This document shows positions 8,173-17,800 of a DNA stretch of 64,000 bases, piece after piece. Every line of letters begins with the position of its first letter. The first letter of the stretch is position 1. Under the pieces are notes generated by a model that worked only from the letters and a program-made list of their open reading frames with translations, was not told where the DNA came from and made no database searches. The translations under genes were made by a program, and so were the position numbers. This DNA comes from Oleispira sp051275515 (lineage in GTDB: Bacteria > Pseudomonadota > Gammaproteobacteria > Pseudomonadales > Oceanobacteraceae): the NCBI GenBank assembly GCA_051275515.1, contig JBNMOT010000005.1, forward strand, positions 1-64,000. The letters run 5' to 3'.

Positions 8173-9321
8173 TTATTTAGTATCTAATAATAAGTTTTCA
8201 AGGATACGTTGATAAATTGTAGTCAAAATATTTAAATCTTCTGCTTCAACACACTCATCAATTTTATGAATGGTGGCGTTGCGTGGGCCAAGTTCGATGA
8301 CTTGAGCCCCCGTTGGCGCGATGAAACGACCATCAGAGGTGCCGCCCGCGGTGCTGAGTTCAGTATCGATACCGGTCACTGTTTTAATGGCAGCAACAGT
8401 CGCGTCGACTAATGAGCCGGATGACGTTAAGAATGGCTGGCCACTTAGGTTCCAGTCGATGTCGTAGTCTAGCTTGTGCTTGGCAAAAATCGCTTCAGTT
8501 CGCTCTCTTAGAATTTCTTCGGTCAGTTCCGTCGAGAAACGGAAGTTGAATGTCACGACGCAATCACCCGGAATAACGTTGGTCGCACCGGTCCCGGAAT
8601 TGATGTTGGAAATTTGGAAACTGGTGGCTGGGAAAAAGTCGTTGCCGTTATCCCATGTTTCAGCCGTCATTTCGGCAAGGGCAGGGGCAACGTCGTGAAT
8701 CGGGTTACGCGCCAGTTGTGGATACGCCACGTGACCTTGAATGCCTTTTACCGTGAGTACACAGCCCAAAGAACCGCGACGGCCATTTTTGATGGTATCG
8801 CCGGTATCGGTTGTGCTTGACGGTTCGCCGACGATGCACATGTCAATTTTCTCGCCACGGGCTTCCAAGGCTGCGATGACTTTAACCGTCCCGTTTTTGG
8901 CTGGGCCTTCTTCATCGCTGGTAATTAAATAGGCGATCGAGCCTTTGTGATCTGGGTATTCTTTGACGAAGTTTTCGGTGGCAATCATGAACGCGGCGAT
9001 AGAGCCTTTCATGTCAGCCGCACCTCGGCCGTATAACAAACCATCGTGAATTTGTGGTTCAAACGGCGGGTAAGTCCAGTTGCCTTCAGGGCCGGTTGGT
9101 ACCACGTCGGTATGACCCGCAAAGCACACAAGTGGCCCTTCAGTACCCCGGCGAGACCAAAGGTTGTCGGTATCGTCGAACCGCATTTCTTCGTGTTTGA
9201 AACCAACCGCGCCTAGGCGATCCATCATCATGTGCTGACAACCGGCATCGATGGGGGTTACTGAACGGCGTTGCATTAGGTCAAAGGCCAGTTCTAGTGT
9301 AGGCGTCAGTTTTACGGTCAT
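8173..9321 (-). CDS. dapE: Succinyl-diaminopimelate desuccinylase
   Basis: Zinc-dependent M20-family hydrolase of lysine and diaminopimelate synthesis. The product is 382 residues from the ATG at 9321. Metal-site motifs are present: AGHTDVVP (His70, Asp72), GRGAADMKG, and TSDEEGPA with the catalytic Glu pair. Sequence around TPIDAGCQ matches the family N-terminus (E. coli form begins similarly), which is why the longer frame back to 9387 is not used. It ends 16 bases before the rlmA start, so the two may be co-transcribed. Confidence 0.95.
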   Translation of the reverse strand: MTVKLTPTLELAFDLMQRRSVTPIDAGCQHMMMDRLGAVGFKHEEMRFDDTDNLWSRRGTEGPLVCFAGHTDVVPTGPEGNWTYPPFEPQIHDGLLYGRGAADMKGSIAAFMIATENFVKEYPDHKGSIAYLITSDEEGPAKNGTVKVIAALEARGEKIDMCIVGEPSSTTDTGDTIKNGRRGSLGCVLTVKGIQGHVAYPQLARNPIHDVAPALAEMTAETWDNGNDFFPATSFQISNINSGTGATNVIPGDCVVTFNFRFSTELTEEILRERTEAIFAKHKLDYDIDWNLSGQPFLTSSGSLVDATVAAIKTVTGIDTELSTAGGTSDGRFIAPTGAQVIELGPRNATIHKIDECVEAEDLNILTTIYQRILENLLLDTK

Positions 9322-9460
9322 GAGGAGGCTCTCGATAGCGATTGATGTATAAGGCTGAGTAATAAAATATGGTCGTGATTGTATCATCTTTTGGGTCAGT
9401 CAGGCCTATACTTAATAGCAGAATCATTGCAGTTGTTCGTTCTAAATAGGGGTTGTTATC

Positions 9461-10594
9461 ATGCTAATCGGCGTACCTACAGAGATTAAAAATAATGAGT
9501 ATCGGGTCGGTATGGTCCCTGCGAGTGTTTATGAATTAGTGCATCAGGGACATAAGGTACTGGTGGAAACCAATGCCGGGCTTGGGATTGGTTTTAGCGA
9601 TGCGGATTATATGGCTGTGGGGGCAGACATTGCCAAAACCCCTGAGGCAATATTCTTGGCCGCAGAGTTAATTGTTAAAGTTAAAGAGCCATTGGCTGCA
9701 GAGCGGGTCATGTTAAGGCAGGGGCAAATACTGTTTACCTATCTCCATTTGGCACCTGATAGAGCCCAGACGGAAGCTCTAATAAAGAGTGGCGCTGTCT
9801 GTATTGCCTATGAAACGGTCACCAGTAACAGTGGGGGGTTACCTTTATTAGCGCCTATGTCGGAAGTCGCAGGGCGAATGTCGGTTCAGGCGGGGGCGCA
9901 GTGTTTAGAAAAGTCCCAAGGGGGCAGTGGTTTGTTATTGGCCGGTGTTCCTGGCGTAAGCCCCGCGAAAGTCGTGATTATCGGTGGCGGGGTGGTGGGT
10001 TCTAATGCGGCGAAAATAGCGATGGGGATGGGGGCTAGAGTGACAATTCTTGATCGGTCTCTTGAGACATTGCGCCGTCTGGATAATCAGTTTGGTTCCA
10101 GTCAACTGGGTGCAAGTTTAGAAACACTGTATGCCAGCAAGGATGCCTTGGAACAGCAGGTGCTGGTGGCAGATTTAGTGATTGGTGCCGTGTTAGTGCC
10201 CGGTGCAGCAGCGCCTAAGTTGGTGAGCGCCGATATGATTAAACGCATGAAACCAGGTTCTGCGGTGGTGGATGTAGCGATTGATCAGGGAGGGTGCTTT
10301 GCAACGTCGCATGCGACAACTCATGCCGCCCCTACTTATATTGTTGATGATGTGGTGCATTATTGTGTGGCGAATATGCCGGGCGCCGTGCCTAGAACGT
10401 CAACCTTTGCGCTGAACAATGCAACGTTGGCGTATATCGTCAGTATCGCGAATAAGGGGTATAAGGCGGCTTTGTTGGACGATCCACATTTATTGAATGG
10501 CTTGAATGTTTATAAGGGGAGGATTACTTGTCGCAGTGTGGCCGATAGTTTGGGGCTTGAGTATGTTGATGCAAGTAAGGCACTCAATATTTAA
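9461..10594 (+). CDS. ald: Alanine dehydrogenase
   Basis: NAD-dependent L-alanine dehydrogenase interconverting alanine with pyruvate and ammonium. The 377 residues start with the MLIGVPTEIK motif shared by the family, carry the catalytic-region segments EYRVGM, VKVKEP and YLHLAP, and have a Rossmann site with GGGVVGSNAAK. Length is normal (about 370). An AGGGG ribosome site precedes the ATG. It stands alone between the divergent dapE and the convergent AraC gene. No unusual residues noted. Confidence 0.95.
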   Translation: MLIGVPTEIKNNEYRVGMVPASVYELVHQGHKVLVETNAGLGIGFSDADYMAVGADIAKTPEAIFLAAELIVKVKEPLAAERVMLRQGQILFTYLHLAPDRAQTEALIKSGAVCIAYETVTSNSGGLPLLAPMSEVAGRMSVQAGAQCLEKSQGGSGLLLAGVPGVSPAKVVIIGGGVVGSNAAKIAMGMGARVTILDRSLETLRRLDNQFGSSQLGASLETLYASKDALEQQVLVADLVIGAVLVPGAAAPKLVSADMIKRMKPGSAVVDVAIDQGGCFATSHATTHAAPTYIVDDVVHYCVANMPGAVPRTSTFALNNATLAYIVSIANKGYKAALLDDPHLLNGLNVYKGRITCRSVADSLGLEYVDASKALNI

Positions 10595-10624
10595 TACGAA
10601 TCTAACAATTTATAACAATGCGCC

Positions 10625-11638
10625 CTAATGTTGGTGGCTCTTGCGGTATTCTCCAGGTGAGCAGCCGACCCAACGGCGAAAAGCACGAGTAAAACTGGCC
10701 GCATCGGTATAGCCTAAATGCATTGCAAGTTCGTCCAATTTCATGGTGCTACAGGTTAGAAGTTGCAATGCAATTTGACGACGCTCTTCGTCGACTATTG
10801 CTCGGAAGCTCGTATTTTCCTGTTCAAGTTTTCTGCGTAAACTGCGCGTTGATACGAACAGTGCATTGGCCACGTCGTTAAGTGTGGCAACCAAACCTAA
10901 AGGGCCCAACAATTGCTTTCGCACTTGCTCTGCAAGCCCGCTAGTTTGCCGACGATCTAATTGTATTTTGCACTGGTTTTCGAACATCTGTACAAGATTT
11001 GAATCAAACATGGGTAGGGGCGTGTCTACGTATTTCAGCGGCATCATCATCACGTTACGAGTGCTATTGTAAGTGGGCTTGATGCCGAGCAGTGTTTCAA
11101 TCTGATCTGCGTATACGGGCGCTGGGCCCTGAAATTCTGCCGCTACGATGCTAACCCTGGCCAAACTGAGCTCCGTTACCAGGTTTACGCATGTTGCCAG
11201 ATCCCTCTCCAATAGAAATTGGCGAAGGTGAACAGGAATAGACTCTGCATCCATACAAATTCCGTAGTATTCGTCCTCTTCAAAGAGAAATATGCGGCAG
11301 TAAGCGGTGCTGAGGGGAAGGTATTGCATAGCTCGTGCGCCAGCATCGCGTAACGTGAGGCTGGTTCGTAATGCAAAGCCCCAAATACCAAAGGTAGAAA
11401 CGTTGTACTGCAGGCCTAACTTAAACCCGAGTGCAGGGATATCGGGTAACGCCAGAATAAGGTTTTCAATTAATCGCATTTCTTGCTGGCGAGAAATTAG
11501 GGCATTACTATCACGCAAGTTTTCGTCGGTGATATCAGTACCCAGCAAACAGGTTGCCTGAGCAATGCCGTGATTAGCCGCAAAATATATCATGACTTGA
11601 ACGATGGCGATGGGATGAAGAATGGGTTCTTTCAGCAT
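10625..11638 (-). CDS. AraC-family regulator with arabinose-binding-like N-terminal domain
   Basis: Transcription regulator with the N-terminal ligand domain typical of OruR/ArgR-like AraC proteins (residues about 10-190) and a C-terminal pair of helix-turn-helix motifs (about 235-335), ending in the FTRAFRRWVGCSPGEYR signature. The frame is open back to a TTG at 11719, but the ATG at 11638 (MLKEPILHP) gives the usual ~337-residue length and places the conserved domain normally. It is divergent from a membrane desaturase gene starting at 11770, so it probably controls that gene in response to a lipid-like or hydrocarbon signal (inference from context). Confidence 0.82.
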   Translation of the reverse strand: MLKEPILHPIAIVQVMIYFAANHGIAQATCLLGTDITDENLRDSNALISRQQEMRLIENLILALPDIPALGFKLGLQYNVSTFGIWGFALRTSLTLRDAGARAMQYLPLSTAYCRIFLFEEDEYYGICMDAESIPVHLRQFLLERDLATCVNLVTELSLARVSIVAAEFQGPAPVYADQIETLLGIKPTYNSTRNVMMMPLKYVDTPLPMFDSNLVQMFENQCKIQLDRRQTSGLAEQVRKQLLGPLGLVATLNDVANALFVSTRSLRRKLEQENTSFRAIVDEERRQIALQLLTCSTMKLDELAMHLGYTDAASFTRAFRRWVGCSPGEYRKSHQH

Positions 11639-11769
11639 GTCATAAAGTCTAACGCAGTCGCCTATAAATGCATAGCTGGCCATATATGCTAATCGAATGG
11701 CCACCGCGGCCCTGTCCAATACTGCACGGGCTGGTATCTTAAATTAGTCATAAAAATAAGAGAGTTATC

Positions 11770-12657
11770 ATGTCAGCAGATCTTGCCAAACTTAATAAAC
11801 AGGCGATTAGCGTCGCCAAACAGCACATGGGCTCTGTGGCTTGGCCTACGGTGGTAATGGTGGCGGTAGTGCTCATTGGTTTTTCAACGAACCTAGTATT
11901 GTTTGCAATGGGTGTGCTGCCAGTGTGGGCAGCCACACTCATGTTGGGTGTCTTTACTTATATGTCCTATACGCCTCTACATGAAGCGGCGCATGGCAAT
12001 ATTAATGGCAAAAAAGAGCATCTGGAGTGGCTTAATAAACTCTGTGGCTTTCTTGTCGCACCCTTAATTTCAGTGCCTTACGCATCGCACCGCATAGAGC
12101 ACTTTACCCATCATAAATATACTAACCAGCCGGATAAAGATCCAGATTACGTTGTCAGTGGAATGGGTAAGGGTATGTTGAATGCGGTGATTGCCGTCGT
12201 GAAATTCTTATGGACTCAAAACAGTTTTTTTGTGCAATATGGTTGGTCAGCAGCCACGATAAAAGAGCGAGTGATATATTGCATTGAGGTGATCATTTCG
12301 ATCAGTTGGAGAGTGGCCTTTGTGTTGTGGGTAGATCAGCCAGGCGATATCATTGTGCTTCTATTAGGGTATTTATTAGGCGGATCTTTTACGGCTTATT
12401 GGTTTGCGTATCGACCTCATATTCCTTACCAAAATCAGCAACGTTATCGCACGACGAATAGTTTGATCATGCCGGCTTGGATGAAGCCTTTCGAATGGTT
12501 TTGGTTTGGCCAGAATTTGCACTCAGTACATCATTTATTTCCACGAGTTCCTTTTTATCGATACAAGGTTGTACATCAGGAAATCGAGCCAGTTTTACGG
12601 GCATACGGTACCCCGATTATTGGAATATTTGACCGTAAGCCGCAGGCGGGACGCTAG
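11770..12657 (+). CDS. Membrane fatty acid desaturase family protein
   Basis: A 295-residue integral membrane diiron enzyme. The three histidine boxes are HEAAHG (His71, His75), HRIEHFTHH (His107, His111, His114, His115) and HSVHH near the C-terminus, with hydrophobic segments between them. The short length and the third box followed by FPRVPFYRY also fit beta-carotene hydroxylase-like desaturases, so the substrate is open. Transcribed away from an AraC regulator across about 130 bases. A terminator follows at 12693. Confidence 0.82.
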   Translation: MSADLAKLNKQAISVAKQHMGSVAWPTVVMVAVVLIGFSTNLVLFAMGVLPVWAATLMLGVFTYMSYTPLHEAAHGNINGKKEHLEWLNKLCGFLVAPLISVPYASHRIEHFTHHKYTNQPDKDPDYVVSGMGKGMLNAVIAVVKFLWTQNSFFVQYGWSAATIKERVIYCIEVIISISWRVAFVLWVDQPGDIIVLLLGYLLGGSFTAYWFAYRPHIPYQNQQRYRTTNSLIMPAWMKPFEWFWFGQNLHSVHHLFPRVPFYRYKVVHQEIEPVLRAYGTPIIGIFDRKPQAGR

Positions 12658-12692
12658 CGCGTTATCATCATTACCGATGCAAATCGGGGGGA

Positions 12693-12716
12693 CGCCGTGG
12701 CATTGCGGCGCTTTTT
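12693..12716 (+). terminator. Intrinsic terminator after the desaturase gene
   Basis: CGCCG at 12693-12697 pairs with CGGCG at 12706-12710 around an 8-base loop, followed by CTTTTT. It lies between the desaturase and the convergent trmJ. Confidence 0.65.
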
Positions 12717-12722
12717 AAAACA

Positions 12723-13469
12723 CTACTTTTCAGTCAGCTTATCCACAGACCCTAATATTCCTCGGAGCATACGCAGTTCTTTGGCATTTGGCTGAGCTCG
12801 GGCAAACATCTGCTGAAGGCGTTGAATCGCTTCGCCCGGGTGATTTTTTACTAAGAAACCGGTATCAGCAAGCGTTGATTCTAGGTGTTGATAGAAACGT
12901 TCCATGTCTTGCTGGCTGGCGTACTCTTCATTAATCTCTTCACCTTTTATGACGTCAGGCGTTTTTATTTCATCGCGGTGCATGCCAAATTGTTTAAACA
13001 GTTCATAGCTTACTATCTGTACTGCTGCGCCAATATTTAAAACGTCGTACTCAGGATTACCGGGGATATAGAGCAGTTGTTGGCAGAGTCCGAGTTGTTC
13101 ATTGCTTAATCCCATGCGTTCACGGCCAAAAACGATGGCTATTTTTTCATTGGGATTGGCTTTTATCCAGCCTGCGGCTTCTTCGGCGGTGACTTGTGGG
13201 CGAGTGTAATTACGCTTGCGAGCGCTGGTGGCGAAGACTTGGGTGCAGTCGGCTAAGGCTTCAGGCAGTGTTGCAACGACGGTTGCGTTATTTAATACAT
13301 CTAACGCTCCTGCGGCGCGGTTGCTTGCTTCCTCGGCGGGGTAGTCTTTTGGATCGACAAGATAAAGTTCGTTCAGTCCCATCGTTTTCATCGCGCGGGC
13401 AATCGCTCCGATATTTCCAGGATGATACGTTTGGACGAGCACGATGCGGATTGAATCTAAAACAGTCAC
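12723..13469 (-). CDS. trmJ: tRNA (cytidine/uridine-32-2'-O)-methyltransferase TrmJ
   Basis: SPOUT-class methyltransferase that methylates the ribose of C32/U32 in tRNA. The 248-residue product begins with a GTG at 13469 preceded by AGGA. Family motifs are visible: VLVQTYHPGNIGAIARAMKTMG at the N-terminus in shortened form, SNRAAGA, FGRERMGLSNEQ and the knot-forming NIGAAVQIVSYE. Length matches the E. coli enzyme. Usually placed near suhB/iscR; here it lies between a desaturase and divergent hpt. Confidence 0.92.
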   Translation of the reverse strand: MTVLDSIRIVLVQTYHPGNIGAIARAMKTMGLNELYLVDPKDYPAEEASNRAAGALDVLNNATVVATLPEALADCTQVFATSARKRNYTRPQVTAEEAAGWIKANPNEKIAIVFGRERMGLSNEQLGLCQQLLYIPGNPEYDVLNIGAAVQIVSYELFKQFGMHRDEIKTPDVIKGEEINEEYASQQDMERFYQHLESTLADTGFLVKNHPGEAIQRLQQMFARAQPNAKELRMLRGILGSVDKLTEK

Positions 13470-13562
13470 CCAGTGAATTCCTATTTGGTTAAAGTGGTTG
13501 GCTAAAAAAAAGAAATGGTACCATACTCGTCTTATATAATAATGAATTAGGAAGTCTTCTTA

Positions 13563-14126
13563 ATGAGCGAATCTCTGACCCTTGACCAGTTAAACCAAAT
13601 AATGGCGGATGCTGATCTGTTGAAATCTAAGGAACAAATTGAGGTCGCTTTGGATCAGTTGGCCGGTAGTATTACAGAACGTTTATCCACGAGTATGCCT
13701 GTCGTGTATGCGATCATGAATGGCGGCCTTATTTTTGCGGGTAAATTATTACCGCTGTTGAATTTCCCGTTAGAAGTCGGCTACATGCACGCGACTCGCT
13801 ATCGCGGTGAAACTAAGGGTCAGGCGGAACTTCAGTGGCAAGCACTGCCTTCTTGCCCAATGGAGGGTCGAACGGTTCTTATTGTTGATGATGTTTTCGA
13901 TGAAGGTAATACACTGGCGGAAGTGGTTGAAGCGTGTAAGGCTCAGGGCGCAAAAGAAGTCATTACTGCTGTATTGATTAACAAGGTTCATGGCCGCAAA
14001 AATACGGGCCTTAACGTCGACTTTTCAGGGCTCGATGTCGAAGATCGATACTTGTTCGGTTATGGCATGGATTACCGCGGTTATTGGCGTAATGCTGAAG
14101 GCATTTACGCTGTTAAAGGCCTTTAA
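13563..14126 (+). CDS. hpt: Hypoxanthine-guanine phosphoribosyltransferase
   Basis: Purine salvage enzyme converting hypoxanthine or guanine plus PRPP to IMP or GMP. The 187-residue product carries the PRPP-binding motif LIVDDVFDEGNTL at about residues 102-114 and the MNGGLIFAGKL segment. Length and motif match the ~185-residue Pseudomonas-type Hpt. An AGGAAG ribosome site precedes the ATG. Divergent from trmJ. Confidence 0.92.
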   Translation: MSESLTLDQLNQIMADADLLKSKEQIEVALDQLAGSITERLSTSMPVVYAIMNGGLIFAGKLLPLLNFPLEVGYMHATRYRGETKGQAELQWQALPSCPMEGRTVLIVDDVFDEGNTLAEVVEACKAQGAKEVITAVLINKVHGRKNTGLNVDFSGLDVEDRYLFGYGMDYRGYWRNAEGIYAVKGL

Positions 14127-14188
14127 TCTTTATTTAGAACTATGGATTACATCGACGTTTTTCATAAATGTGAGTAATTCAAGTATTC

Positions 14189-14227
14189 GCCCGTAGATTG
14201 TTAACCTGATTGTTACAATTTACGGGC
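14189..14227. repeat. Imperfect inverted repeat downstream of hpt
   Basis: GCCCGTAGATTGT at 14189-14201 pairs with the complement ending TACGGGC at 14227, one mismatch in 13. No T-run follows on the plus strand, so it may be a transcript-stabilising or weakly terminating hairpin. Confidence 0.6.
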
Positions 14228-14401
14228 AAAATGTCCCCGACGTCCCCTCTAATCGAATTTCCCAATTAATTCCCCCTACTTGCTTGTTCTCAATAGTCTG
14301 CCAAAGATGCTTTAGATCTAATTCGTCCGGTTAAAATTTTAAGGCAAATATTATTTAAATAATACTGATGGGTGCCTTGTTTTATGAGTGTAAGTGGAGC
14401 A

Positions 14402-14435
14402 TTATGACGGTTCGTCATAAATGACGGTTCGTCAT
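14402..14435. promoter_or_regulatory. Tandem palindromic operators upstream of the tetR gene
   Basis: TTATGACG-GTT-CGTCATAA (14402-14420) is a perfect 8-bp inverted repeat with a 3-base spacer. A second copy, ATGACG-GTT-CGTCAT (14421-14435), follows directly, centres 17 bases apart. They lie 44 bases before the TetR start and are the obvious binding sites for that regulator. Confidence 0.8.
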
Positions 14436-14478
14436 AAGTAGCGTATACAACACAGTTGCCACGTAATGCAGGTTACCC

Positions 14479-15342
14479 ATGTCCAAAGATCATAAACTCT
14501 CACACCACATGGATGCTGAACAATCCTTAGACAGTTCAGTATGCGACTGCGTGCATAATGGATTCAAAAGTGGGTTACAAGGCTTGCTGGGTAAATCACT
14601 CGCTAAAATAGGCATGTCTAAGAGTGAACAAAAGAAATTAGATCGTGAGCAAGAGTTAGTTGACCTTGCGGTTCTTATTCTTAATCAAGAGGGTTTTGCG
14701 GGTCTTAGTCTAGAAAAGCTGACGGCTAAGTCGTGTTACTCCAAGGGTACTATTTATAATCATTTTTCCAGTAAAGAAGATTGTTTGTCAGCGCTTTGTA
14801 TTCGTGCGGTGAGTTCTATTTTAGAACTCTTTAAGCGCGCACTGGCTTTTGAAGGCTGTTCCAGAGAGAAAACCGTTGCCGTGCATTATGCTTATCAGCT
14901 TTATGCGCGTTTAGAGCCAACCTTGTTTATGGCGGTATTAAGCAGTAAATCGCCGGGAGTTCGCGAAAAAACATCCCACGAGCGCACGCAAATCATAGAT
15001 GCGCTCGAGTTTGATATTAATAATTTCAGTGATGCTATGTTCCGCAATGCGGTTGCGGACGGTAGCTTAAGTATTCCTGCTCACTTGTCGATAGAAGTAC
15101 TGACTTTTTCCAACTGGGCCTTATCCTTTGGCACTAATGCTTTGGCAGTCAGTGCTTCTGAAGCCAAAGCGGTGAATCGTTTAGACCCTAATACGTTATT
15201 ACTACAAAATATCGGTATTTTATTAGACGGTATGAATTGGCTGCCCTTATCAAAAGATTGGGATTATCAAAAGACATGGCAGCGGGTGGAAGAAGAAATT
15301 TTTGCCGATGATCTTCAATTAATTAAACGTCGGAGTGGGTGA
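14479..15342 (+). CDS. TetR-family transcriptional regulator
   Basis: A 287-residue regulator. A TetR helix-turn-helix lies at about residues 55-105 (GFAGLSLEKLTAKSCYSKG, then TIYNHFSSKEDCL). The ~50 residues before it are not conserved in the fold; an internal ATG at 14614 (MSKSEQKK) could be the real start, but an AGGT precedes the ATG at 14479. The C-terminal ligand domain is uncharacterised. The tandem palindromes just upstream indicate autoregulation, and the MMPL/LolA-like/barrel genes immediately downstream on the same strand are the likely regulon. The ligand is probably a lipid-like compound (inference). Confidence 0.85.
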   Translation: MSKDHKLSHHMDAEQSLDSSVCDCVHNGFKSGLQGLLGKSLAKIGMSKSEQKKLDREQELVDLAVLILNQEGFAGLSLEKLTAKSCYSKGTIYNHFSSKEDCLSALCIRAVSSILELFKRALAFEGCSREKTVAVHYAYQLYARLEPTLFMAVLSSKSPGVREKTSHERTQIIDALEFDINNFSDAMFRNAVADGSLSIPAHLSIEVLTFSNWALSFGTNALAVSASEAKAVNRLDPNTLLLQNIGILLDGMNWLPLSKDWDYQKTWQRVEEEIFADDLQLIKRRSG

Positions 15343-15437
15343 CTCGGTGCACGAGCAGTATCGACGAAATAGGTAATAAACGAAGCAAGAAAGACATAAG
15401 TATAAATAAAAATTCAATAACAAAAAGGAAGTTACCA

Positions 15438-17762
15438 ATGAAACAAACTTGGCTTAACGGCATTATCCGCTACCCATGGATAACCATTTTAGTGGTGGTT
15501 GCCATTGCAGTTGCCGCGTCTTATGGCGGTAAGAACCTCTACTTTAGAGGCGATTATAAGGTTTTCTTTGATCAAGATTTCCCTCAGCTTGTTGCGCACG
15601 AAGAAATGCAACGTATCTTCAATAAAAACGATAATGTGTCCATTATTGTTGTGCCCAAAGAAGGCACCGTTTTTACTGAACCTATGATGGCACAACTTAA
15701 AGAACTGACCGATGAAGCTTGGCAAACACCGTTTTCCAGTCGTGTCGATTCTGTTACTAACTATCAATATACTTGGGCCGAAGAAGACGACCTCGTGGTT
15801 GAAGATCTTATATTAGACTTAGAGTCGATTGATCAAGCATTGGTTACGCGTACCCGAGAAATTTCAACGGTAGAGCCCAACTTAGTTAACAGCTTAGTGT
15901 CTCCTGATGGCAAGGTTGCAGTAGTGAATATTACTATTCAATTACCCGACCAAAAAAATAATACAGCCGAAGTGATTCAAGTCACTGAATTCGCACGACA
16001 GTTAACGGATTCCTTTGCAGCAAAATATCAAAGCGCTGATTTTTATCATACCGGTGTGATCTTGATGAACTACAGTTTTGCGACGGAAGGCCAAAAAGAC
16101 ATGAGCACCTTGGTGCCTGGCATGTTTCTATTAATTATTCTAATGTTGTCGGTGTTATTGCGCAGTATTACCGGCATGTTAATGACCCTTGCGGTGATCT
16201 TTTTAACCGTTACCGCAACGATGGGTACCGGGGGTTGGTTTGGTTACTTCTTATCGACAGGTACGATTAACGTTCCTATTGTTGTGATGACGCTGGCGGT
16301 TGCTGATTGTGTGCATTTGGTGGCCTCAACACAATTTGCCATGCGCCAAGGCAAGTCGCGCAAAGAGGCCGTTGCTTTTGCGATGGACTTAAATTTAATG
16401 CCTGTTTTTATTACCAGTGCAACCACCGCGATTGGTTTCTTAACGCTTATGTTTTCTGAATCACCGGTATTGGCTGATTTTGGTGAAATGAGCGCCATGG
16501 GTGTGATGCTCGCCTTTTTCTTATCGGTGACGTTATTACCGGCGTTAATGGTGATTATTCCCATGCGTGTGAAAGTATCGCCTGAACATCATGGTGCTAT
16601 GGAAAAACTAGCCGATTGGGTTATTAAGCATAATAAAATTATATTACCGGTGAGCTCTGCTGTGATGTTGTTTTTTGCCTGCCTGGTCCCCTTAAACGAA
16701 CTCAATGATGAGGCGACCAAATATTTTGATACGTCGACTGAATTCCGCCAGTCAGTTGATAAGCAAGAAGAGACCATCTCGGGTATGTCGAGTATTAGCT
16801 GGGGTTTGTACAGCGGTGAAGAAAATGGCATCAATAACCCTGAATTTACTAAAGTGATCTCTGATTTTAGTGATTGGTTACGCGTACAGCCAGAGACGGA
16901 TCACGTGATGACGATCAGCGATACAATTAAGCGCTTAAGTAAAAGCATGAACGGTGATAACGAAGATTTTTATCGTCTACCTAAGGATCGTGAGTTAACC
17001 GCTCAATATTTATTGATGTATGAGATGTCGTTGCCTTACGGTTTGGATCTTAATAATCAACTCAATATTGATAAGTCTTCGACTCGTGTAGTCAGCACAT
17101 TAAAGAACCTTGGCAGTAAAGAGTATGTCGCGATGGAGCTGCGTGCGATGGAATGGTTTGCTTTGAATGCACCTCAAGTACGCATGACCGCTTCTAGCCC
17201 AACATTGATGTTTGCTCACATTGGCGAGACGAATATGGATAGCATGATTATAAGTATGACTGTCGCCATGTTCTTGATTTCAATTTTATTGATTTTTGCT
17301 TTACGCTCATTTCGTTTGGGTATGATTAGCTTAATTCCCAATATCGGCCCTGCTGCAGTAGGGTTTGGTATCTGGGCATTAATATCGGGTGAAATTAATC
17401 TGGGATTATCGATTGTTGTCTCAATGACACTCGGTATTATTGTGGATGATACCGTACACTTCTTAAGTAAATATCAACGCGCGCGAAATGATGGGCAGAA
17501 CGCCGAACAGGCAATTCGCTATGCATTTTCTAGCGTAGGCAGAGCAATGACGATTACGACCTTAGTATTGTGCACAGGCTTTTCGTTATTAACCTTGTCA
17601 GCGTTCCGTATGAATGCGGATATGGGAATGGCAACATCGATTATCATATTTGTCGCGCTGGTCGTTGATTTCTTGTTCTTGCCTGCCTTTTTATTATTGG
17701 CTGATAAACGGGAACATGATGTATCGCAAGTCGAGACTGAACTTGTACAGAATAAAATATAA
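15438..17762 (+). CDS. RND/MMPL-family transporter (lipid exporter type)
   Basis: Inner membrane RND-superfamily exporter of 774 residues from the ATG at 15438, which has an AAGGAAG ribosome site 6 bases upstream; the frame extends back to 15339 overlapping the tetR stop, but without support. It shows the MMPL arrangement: one TM helix, a periplasmic domain, a block of helices with a sterol-sensing-like region, a second periplasmic domain, and a second block containing TLGIIVDDTVHFLSKY. This type (HpnN/MmpL-like) moves lipids, not drugs. The next genes encode a LolA-like chaperone and an outer membrane barrel, suggesting a route for a lipid across the envelope. A paralogue lies at 48270-50630. 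Confidence 0.85.
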   Translation: MKQTWLNGIIRYPWITILVVVAIAVAASYGGKNLYFRGDYKVFFDQDFPQLVAHEEMQRIFNKNDNVSIIVVPKEGTVFTEPMMAQLKELTDEAWQTPFSSRVDSVTNYQYTWAEEDDLVVEDLILDLESIDQALVTRTREISTVEPNLVNSLVSPDGKVAVVNITIQLPDQKNNTAEVIQVTEFARQLTDSFAAKYQSADFYHTGVILMNYSFATEGQKDMSTLVPGMFLLIILMLSVLLRSITGMLMTLAVIFLTVTATMGTGGWFGYFLSTGTINVPIVVMTLAVADCVHLVASTQFAMRQGKSRKEAVAFAMDLNLMPVFITSATTAIGFLTLMFSESPVLADFGEMSAMGVMLAFFLSVTLLPALMVIIPMRVKVSPEHHGAMEKLADWVIKHNKIILPVSSAVMLFFACLVPLNELNDEATKYFDTSTEFRQSVDKQEETISGMSSISWGLYSGEENGINNPEFTKVISDFSDWLRVQPETDHVMTISDTIKRLSKSMNGDNEDFYRLPKDRELTAQYLLMYEMSLPYGLDLNNQLNIDKSSTRVVSTLKNLGSKEYVAMELRAMEWFALNAPQVRMTASSPTLMFAHIGETNMDSMIISMTVAMFLISILLIFALRSFRLGMISLIPNIGPAAVGFGIWALISGEINLGLSIVVSMTLGIIVDDTVHFLSKYQRARNDGQNAEQAIRYAFSSVGRAMTITTLVLCTGFSLLTLSAFRMNADMGMATSIIIFVALVVDFLFLPAFLLLADKREHDVSQVETELVQNKI

Positions 17763-17800
17763 ATCGATCGTATGAACAGCATAAATTAAGGAGCTATATA

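Larger units (their letters stand above)
14127..14478. other. Intergenic region with a large hairpin and TetR-type operators
   Basis: Holds a 39-base inverted repeat at 14189-14227 and tandem palindromes at 14402-14435, described separately. Otherwise AT-rich promoter-like DNA without a gene. Confidence 0.7.

Noticed and set aside
15339..15437. Longer N-terminus for the MMPL transporter
   Set aside because: The extra 33 residues are Lys/Ser-rich with no ribosome site, whereas AAGGAAG precedes the ATG at 15438.
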